DNA from: Mixophyes australis
Taxonomy: Eukaryota; Chordata; Amphibia; Anura; Limnodynastidae
Assembly (NCBI GenBank): GCA_036250195.1
Contig: JAVHZZ010000003.1
Span: 54,575,521-54,639,520 of the forward strand
Reading direction: 5' to 3'
Length of the DNA: 64,000 nucleotides
In this document: positions 57,605 through 64,000 of the stretch, in pieces
Layout of the letters: every line of letters starts with the position of its first letter
How positions within the stretch are numbered: the first letter of the stretch is position 1
Made by a program: the position numbers and the translations under genes
Notes under the pieces: model-generated
What the model saw: only the letters and a program-made list of their open reading frames with translations
Database searches by the model: none
Told to the model about the DNA's origin: nothing

Positions 57605-58110
57605 CGGTACTTTTACGCTTTTTCGGGTGCCAAAACGAGGCAAAATGTCATTGTGACATCGTCGGATCTCGGATATATCTGGAATCTATAAAAACCGCAC
57701 TCCACGGCGATCTAGCACCATTTGAGAGAGGGATACAGAAGGGGTAGCATAGAGTGTAGAGCAGTTGGGCAGGCAAAGTTAGAGAATTGAAAGAGGAGGG
57801 GGTAGCAATGTTAAAGAAAGTAATCAGTGACATTAAGGAGAGCTCCATAGCTCCAGAGTTAAAACTCATTGCAGAAAAATACAATACTATTGCTGCTGGC
57901 AGGGTTGGTGTAATTCTGCATCCAATTCTACCGTGTTATATAGGTAACACACAGATAGGAGAGCTCATGTGTCAAATCTCATTGCAGAAAAATACAAATA
58001 ATAGTGCTTACAGGGTTGATGTAATTCTGCAGTCCAATTCTACTGTGTTATATAGGTAACACACAAAAAGGAGAGCTGCATTGGTAATTCTCATTGCATA
58101 AAAATAAAAA
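57605..58110 (+). repeat. Promoter-like segment followed by 113-bp tandem repeats
   Basis: A GC-richer block has CCAAAACGAGGCAAAATGTC, a CRE-like TGACATCGTC and TATA-like TCTATAAAAACCGC (about 57686). It is followed by copies of a 113-bp unit: CTCATTGCAGAAAAATACAA at 57865 and 57978, and a truncated copy at 58090. Each full unit ends in GTGTTATATAGGTAACAC. A 90-codon frame (57787-58059) spans it but is just the repeat. The third copy is cut off by the 5' end of LINE copy 2. Confidence 0.7.
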
Positions 58111-58114
58111 AATT

Positions 58115-58828
58115 AGGGGCGTGTCTTGGTCACCAAAACGGAAGGTGGCTGATCGTGGGAGCTCCGTGATAATTAGGCCTATTTCTCCCGTTTCCAGCCA
58201 GCTGTCCCACCCAGGACCCTCTCCCAAACAAAGCCCACATTAACGGGCTCCCTCATTTGGGGACCTGTTCCGCGGCGCCGAAGACAAAACGGCAGACTGC
58301 CTCCAGTGCCGTCCTCGGAGCTGGCCTCCCCCGCCTGCCGTCATTCGGCGCTTCTCCAGGTCCTCTCCCGCTGGCTCACATCAAGCCGAAGGTGTCTCTG
58401 GGCTTGTGGGCACTCTCCGGATCTCCCGCCGCTCTGTGAACCCGGGGCCTCCGTTTTTGGCAGCAACCGCGGTCTGGAGTTTCTGACCGCAGCCCATCAG
58501 CAGCACTTCCGGTTTCGGGAAGCCAACTTCCGGTCGGCGCGATCTATTATCAGATCAGCTAGCAGGCCCTCCTCAGGGAGATCACTGGTGCAAGGGGCTA
58601 TATCCTGCTCTTTGAGAACCCAGTGGAACTCTCTTTCTTTGCTGCCCTGTCCTGCACAGCTTGATTGAGGCCTGTAATCTCACCTGGTCACCAGGGTATA
58701 GAATACAAAAAAAAAAAAAAAGTCTCCCTCATCTTGTAATGGCCGCCTAACCCACCTGGGTTGGCCCCCCGTTCATTTGTTAAATTCTCAATATTGACAA
58801 ACGGTCTGCCAGGGAAGCAGCATTCAAC
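58115..58828 (+). promoter_or_regulatory. 5' UTR of LINE copy 2
   Basis: GC-rich, CpG-containing leader (58200-58560) unlike the AT-rich flank, as expected for the internal promoter of a LINE. An A run lies at 58708-58722. Frames of 60 and 120 codons inside it lack domains. Confidence 0.5.
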
Positions 58829-59712
58829 ATGAATAAATCCGTTGGCAGAGGGCGCAAGGGCGCACCTGCGGAGATTACACAACATTTCTCTCGTCAAGAC
58901 AAAGCATCCCCACCTCGTTCGCCCCAGGGGGCTCACAACGCTCAGATTCTCCAAATACTACAACCCCCTCTACTAAGGCGGACTTTGCCGAATTACGTAA
59001 TTTAATTGTGGACTGTACCAATGCTTTCTCCACCGATCTTCAAAAGGCCATAGGAGATCTTAAGGCAGAGATGGTCATAATCTCCAAAAGGACTTCGGTC
59101 CTCGAAAACAACATGGAGTCATCTCTTAAATTCCAAAACGATGCGTCTCAAGACCTGGACTTCCTTTTAAAAGAAAACGACTTTATGAGAGATAAATTGG
59201 AGGACGCGGAGAACAGGGAGCGGCGCAACAATCTTAGACTGCGTAACATTCCTGAATCTGTCGAGCCTAAAGATTTAGAAGACTTCGTGAGCAAATTCTT
59301 TGCCTCTCTGGATTCCACATTATCCAATCATCCAATATAGATAGAACGGGTGCATAGAGCCTTGAGACCTAGGCCGAAGGATGCTGAACCTCCTCGAGAT
59401 GTGATCCTGCGTCTTCTATCCTTCAAGACCAAGGAACTAATTTCCAACGCAGTTAGGAATTCTCCTTATACTCTTTTTGAGGGTTGCCGCATCCAAGTGT
59501 TCCAAGACCTGGCCCCATCAACGATAGCCAAAAGACGGGACAGATATTGTTGGGGATTTCCTTTCCGCCTGATAATCGATGTAGAAGGCCGTCAAGAGTC
59601 AATTCGTACCCCAAGCGAAGGAAAAGACTTAATTCATAGGTTAAACCTTACTCGTCTCGACAGGATGGTTGGCGGAGATCTCCAGAGCTCATCAGCACAA
59701 CAACCCCCCTGA
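58829..59712 (+). pseudogene. LINE copy 2 ORF1 protein, broken
   Basis: Likely start MNKSVGRGRKG at 58829 (basic N-terminus like copy 1). A frameshift near 58915 moves the frame to one that runs through a coiled coil (about 58980-59200) and the RRM entrance ENRERRNNLRLRNIPE (near 59210). A TAG at 59338-59340 interrupts it. The same frame continues with RVHRALRPRPKD and TIAKRRDRYCWGFPF to 59712. The protein would coat LINE RNA, as in copy 1. About 295 codons. Confidence 0.85.
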
Positions 59713-60311
59713 TCTGTATATCTGGTTTATCCCATTTAGAGGGATTTAATTGTCCATAATTTTTCTTTTCTCATTTGTTTTTTCCCTCTCCCAATGCATA
59801 TATTTTACTATGCTCTGTTTACGGTTTGTTCAAATGCTGATTTCTTCATGTTGTCATTTTCTACTGCACCATTTTTAGGTGCGGATGTTACTGGTTGCTA
59901 GTTTTGTTGATATTTTTATGCTCTGTTTTATATACAGATGGACGGGGGACTCTCTAGGTTCTCCTAGCCGTGCACCCGACCACACTGGGATTTATATACT
60001 TAGTATATTAAGGTTCAAGAGTTATAAGCATTCCCACACTTTGTGCCTTGGCATAAATTACTGTGTGGGCGTACCTTGCCTAATTATTTGCTCTTTGGTT
60101 CTTAGGCACTGTCCCAGTAGGTTTCCCCTCTGCCTCGGAGGTCTGAACCTACGCCTTTTCCCCTACTCATTATATCCTTTCACTCTCCCTCTTTCTTGTC
60201 TTTCCTATCCTCGCCTTTCCTTCCCTTCTTTCCTTTCCTTCTTCTCTTCTCGGCATCACAGCCCGTTATTTCGCATATATATACCAGGTGTTTCTCCTTA
60301 GAACTTTTGAC
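59713..60311 (+). other. Inter-ORF region of LINE copy 2
   Basis: T/C-rich spacer without repeats. A 140-codon frame (59879-60301) is hydrophobic by composition only. Confidence 0.6.
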
Positions 60312-61124
60312 ATGTCTCTCACAACTCTCTCTCTTAATGTTAAAGGGTTAAACACCCCTCAAAAACGTTCTATGTTATTTCACACACTGCATAAACTTTA
60401 AGGAGATGTAATTTTTCTGCAGGAAACTCACTTCAGAGCTGGGGGCCATCCCTCTTTGTCTTCAAGAAGATTCTCCATGACATACTACTCCTCTCACTCT
60501 TCAAAGAAGAATGGTGTTGCCATTCTTCTTCGCAACTCGGTACCCTTTGTCACGTCAGCAGTCAAGGACGATCCTGAGGGCCGGTTTCTCATTCTGATGG
60601 GAAAGATCGGGCATCTTGACATAACCTTCGCCAACATATACGCTCCTAATACAGGTCAGACAGCCTTTTTCAAACACTTTTTTTCGGAACTACACCATTC
60701 CAGAAAGGGACTGCTCCTGTTAGGAGGGGATTTTAATACTGTTATGTCCCCTTCTTTAGACATATCAGTCTCCAGACATTCCTCCCCTCCCTCCTCACAC
60801 ACAAAAAATTTGCAAAAACTTGTGACTGAGGCCGGTCTCTTTGACGTATGGCGAGCATTGTATCCTACATCTAGGGACTACACGTTTTACTCATTTCCTC
60901 ACCATTCCTATTCTCGGATAGATATGTTTATGGGGTGTTCAAACATATTTCAGCACATAAAAAAAGCTGATATTGTCCCTAACACCTGGTCTGACCACTC
61001 CATATTATCGCTTTCGGTCGACCTTTTTCAGAACCCCCGGGGCAGAACTTTGTGGAAGTTAAATATGACCCTCCTCAAAATCCCGGGTTTTAAGGATATC
61101 ATGGCCGACAAAAAAATATTTTGA
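60312..61124 (+). pseudogene. LINE copy 2 ORF2, endonuclease part
   Basis: Starts MSLTTLSLNVKGLN (Asn9). A TAA at codon 30 (60399-60401) breaks the frame just before GDVIFLQETHF. It continues in frame with FANIYAPN, GGDFNTVM, SRIDMFMG and SDHSIL, the endonuclease metal and catalytic positions. The frame is lost at 61122 because of a run of A (about 61106-61113) that likely gained or lost a base. The RT part follows in the next frame from 61123. Confidence 0.88.
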
Positions 61125-63999
61125 GAATAATTCCAGCTTGGAGGTCCCAATCCCCACAATTTGGGAAGCCCATAAAGCGGTTATTCGAGGGGACATTATT
61201 CAATTTGCCTCTCACAGAAAAAAAGAACGTAACGAGACCCTTAACAAGCTATCCCTTCAACTTAAAAAGCTAGAAACTGCACATAAGGAGTCTAACGCCC
61301 CCTCATTATTACAAAATATACAAAAGATTAGAGGAGAAATACAATCAATCCTTGCAGAACAAACAGAACGTCAGCTAAGATGGCTTAACCAAACTTTTTA
61401 TGAAAAAGGAAACAAGGCCGATACACTCTTGGCCAAAAGATTGAGAGTGAAGCGGGCTTCCCAAACAATAACTACAATTAGAAATAAAAACGGGAACTTG
61501 TCCTATGACCCCAGAGTAATTAATGACACTTTTCATAGCTATTATGAAAATTTATACAACCTCCATAAAGACCAGACTACTCCGGTAGCTCCCTTTCAAG
61601 CGATTAACTCATATTTAGAGAAATGCTTTCTGCCCACACTAACCCCTCACCAGGCTTCATCCCTTAATGAAGACATTACAGCTGAGGAGGTGACACTCGC
61701 GTTGAAAACTCAGAAAAAATCTAAAGCCCCTGGCCCCGACGAATTTATGATGTCATACTATAAAACGTTTTCTAAAGAGTTGGTGCCTCACTTGACCCAT
61801 TTATTTAACAACATACTGTCAGGAGGTAAATTTCACAATGAATCCACCTGCTCCACCATAGTGGTGATTCCTAAGCCAAATAAGGACCCTATGTGCTGCT
61901 CTAGCTATCGCCCTATTTCCTTAATTAATGCTGATATCAAGCTGTTCTCTAAAATACTGGCGATTCGTTTAAATGCTTATATGCCTGCTTTAGTTTTTCC
62001 TGACCAAGTAGGATTTGTTCCCTCTAGACAGGCCTTAGACAATACCAGACGCACAATAGATATAATTGCCCATGTCAACCAGAATAAGATTCCATCAGTT
62101 GTTTTGGCTTTAGACGCCGAAAAGGCCTTTGACAGGCTTTCATGGCCCTTCATGTTCAGAACCCTTACTTACTTTGGGCTGAATGGGGCTTTTTTATCGG
62201 CCATCCAGGCCTTATATCATCGTCCCTCCTCGTCTGTTCTGACAAACGGTCTATTGTCCCGGGCTTTCTCTTTAGGCAATGGCACGAGACAGGGATGCCC
62301 CCTATCTCCCTTACTGTATGCTCTAAGCATCGAACCATTGGCAGCCGCCATCAGACAAAACCCAGATATAACAGGAATTCGGATCGGTCCTCGTCACTTT
62401 AAAATTTCGTTATTCGCCGACGACGTTTTATTAACACTCTCTAATCCCCTAATTTCGCTCCCAAACCTGTTTAAGGAAATTAAAGAGTATGGCTCTATGT
62501 CAGATTATAAGATAAATAACTCCAAATCGGAGGCCCTCTCCCTACAAGTTTCCAGTGTAACTAAAACCACGCTTGAACCATCGTTTAGATTTCAATGGCT
62601 CCCCAAGGCGTTACGCTACTTAGGAGTTCAAATCACGAAAGAATGTAGACAGTTGTTCCAGGCTAATTATACTCCTCTTCTTGAATCCATAAAAAGAGAT
62701 CTTATAAAGTGGGATCCGCTATTTATCTCCTAGTTCGGTAGGGTTAGTGTCATAAAAATGAATGTTCTACCGCAAATTTTGTACCTGTTTCAGACTCTGC
62801 CCATACCAGTTCCAGGGACTTTTTTAGCTAACCTGCAATCAATCTGTGGTAAATTCATTTGGCAAGGGAAAAAGTCGAGACTTAAACGTTCATGCTTAGC
62901 TAAGTCCACCCAGTCGGGAGGATATGGGCTCCCGCTTTTTGATCGTTATTATCATGCAGTCAATCTCAGCCATGTCATTTCTTGGCAGTCTGCCCCGGGG
63001 ACCAAGAGGTGGGTTGACCTAGAAAACGCACTTATACCAGATCATATTTTGAATTCACTTCCTTGGCTCCCTCGGAATCAGAGACCGGCCTCAGTCTACA
63101 TTCACCCTTCTATTCAGTTTACACTTAACATTTGGGACAAACTGCATAGAAAATGGCAGCTTACCTCGTTCCCCTCCCCTCTCACCCCGTTGTGGCACCA
63201 CCCAGACTTCCCGGCTGGGAATCTCAAGACATACGCACGTCCTTGGCAGGAAGCGGGTATTACCCAGTTTTCTCATATATTAGGAGAATACGCTCCCCAA
63301 ACTTTCTCAGACCTGAGTGAGAAAAAGGGTCTTCCTACGTCCTTGCACTTTGCGTATATCCAAATTAGAGGTTTCATACAATCACTTTGTAGGACTTCCA
63401 AATTACATCCGCCCACACCATTCGAGAGGAGTTGTGTGAATCGTATTGGAGCCCCTGGATTGATATCTTTGATTTACCATGCCTTCCTGAACCCAGGATC
63501 TGATCTCACTGAACCATTTGAGACGGCCTGGGAGCGGGATACGGGTAAAATCTTGGGACGGGAGAGATGGTCCCAGCTCAGACTTAGGATTTCTAAGATC
63601 TCCATCAACACATCAATACAAGAGAATACATACAAAGTGTACACAAGATGGTACTTAGTGCCTGTGAGGCTACACATAATCTACCCAGGCACTTCAGATC
63701 TTTGTTGGAGGGGTTGCGGGGAGGTAGGATCATTCTATCACATTTGGTGGACGTGCCCCAGCATCTCTAATCTTTGGTCCCAGGTTGCAGACCTCATCAC
63801 AAAAATATTAGAGATCGAGGTATTAACGGACCCCCTGGTTATGTTGCTGTGTTCTCGGGTCAGATCCCTTAACAAACATGGAGATAAGCTTGTGCAACAT
63901 ATTTGTGCCGCTACACGTTTGCAGATAGCGAAGGAGTGGAAATCTCCTTCCCCTCCAAGCCTCCACAACATAGTTTCTCGGGTTTGGTATATGGCCTCA
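61125..63999 (+). pseudogene. LINE copy 2 ORF2, reverse transcriptase and C-terminal part, incomplete
   Basis: 531 codons (61138-62733) carry the RT: KAPGPDEFM, IPKPNKDP, SYRPISLIN, DQVGFVPSRQA, LDAEKAFDR, NGTRQGCPLSPL and the catalytic SLFADDVLLTL. A TAG at 62731-62733 ends it. Copy 1 and the family have Trp-Phe/Leu-Gly-Arg here, so TGG to TAG is the simplest cause. The same frame is then open without any stop from 62734 to the window end, including LYLFQTLPIPVP and the C-terminal motif CWRGCGEVGSFYHIWWTC (near 63705). The true stop lies outside the window. Confidence 0.9.
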
Positions 64000-64000
64000 A

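Larger units (their letters stand above)
58115..64000 (+). mobile_element. L1/Tx1-group LINE, copy 2, cut by the window end
   Basis: Starts near AGGGGCGTGTCTTGG after A-rich DNA. Contains a 5' UTR (to 58828), ORF1, a 0.6-kb inter-ORF region and most of ORF2. The layout and protein motifs match LINE copy 1, but the proteins are diverged (roughly half of residues shared in the RT by eye), so it is a related but distinct family. The 3' end and target duplication lie beyond the window. Confidence 0.9.

Overview
This window reads as non-coding, repeat-rich vertebrate DNA, most likely from a frog or other amphibian. The evidence is a vertebrate tRNA-derived SINE with an L2-type tail, L1/Tx1-group LINEs, a CR1-like LINE fragment, a frog-type Tc1 element, hAT and PIF/Harbinger-like MITEs, gypsy-type solo LTRs and many ATC/ATT microsatellites. 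I found no convincing host exon, rRNA, tRNA or CRISPR array. Nearly every long reading frame belongs to a transposable element or to a tandem repeat that happens to lack stop codons.

Layout. 0.2-2.4 kb: a non-autonomous hAT element with an internal minisatellite, next to a satellite of about 390 bp whose only other copies are at 32 kb. 4.1-4.4 kb: a palindromic MITE. 5.5-6.6 kb: a 5'-truncated, broken Tc1 transposon. An endogenous retroviral element on the minus strand (6.6-14.7 kb) sits exactly at its 3' end. It has two LTRs, a primer-binding site and a gag region, but no pol or env I can recognise. 16.2-16.5 kb: a second MITE. 18.17-25.38 kb: a full-length L1/Tx1-type LINE with a 15-bp target duplication, with ORF1 and ORF2 each broken by a few mutations. 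27.4-29.4 kb: a cluster of non-autonomous elements (SINE copies in both orientations, a hAT fold-back MITE with a perfect 8-bp TSD, and a 489-bp palindromic element with a 9-bp TSD). 30.8-46.1 kb: dispersed repeats, three copies of one PIF/Harbinger-like MITE, a gypsy-like LTR candidate, a second solo LTR swollen by a 90-bp tandem repeat, a 79-bp tandem repeat and a CR1-type LINE 3' end. 47-57.5 kb: LTR-like repeats in AT-rich DNA without genes. 57.6-58.1 kb: a promoter-like segment with 113-bp repeats. 58.1-64.0 kb: a second L1/Tx1-type LINE, related to the first, that runs off the window end.

How the parts relate. Each LINE supplied an ORF1 RNA-binding protein and an ORF2 endonuclease/reverse transcriptase; both copies here are dead as single units. 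The SINE depended on an L2-type LINE, the MITEs on hAT or Harbinger transposases, and the gag-only retroelement must have depended on polymerase supplied in trans. None of those helpers is intact in this window.

The observation most worth following is the gag-bearing, apparently pol-less retroelement. Its LTRs differ by only about 22 substitutions by eye, so absence of pol is hard to explain by age alone. Next are the long palindromic elements at 28.27-28.76 kb and 4.13-4.39 kb, and the tandem arrays carried inside mobile elements (553-1475, 38600-39240).
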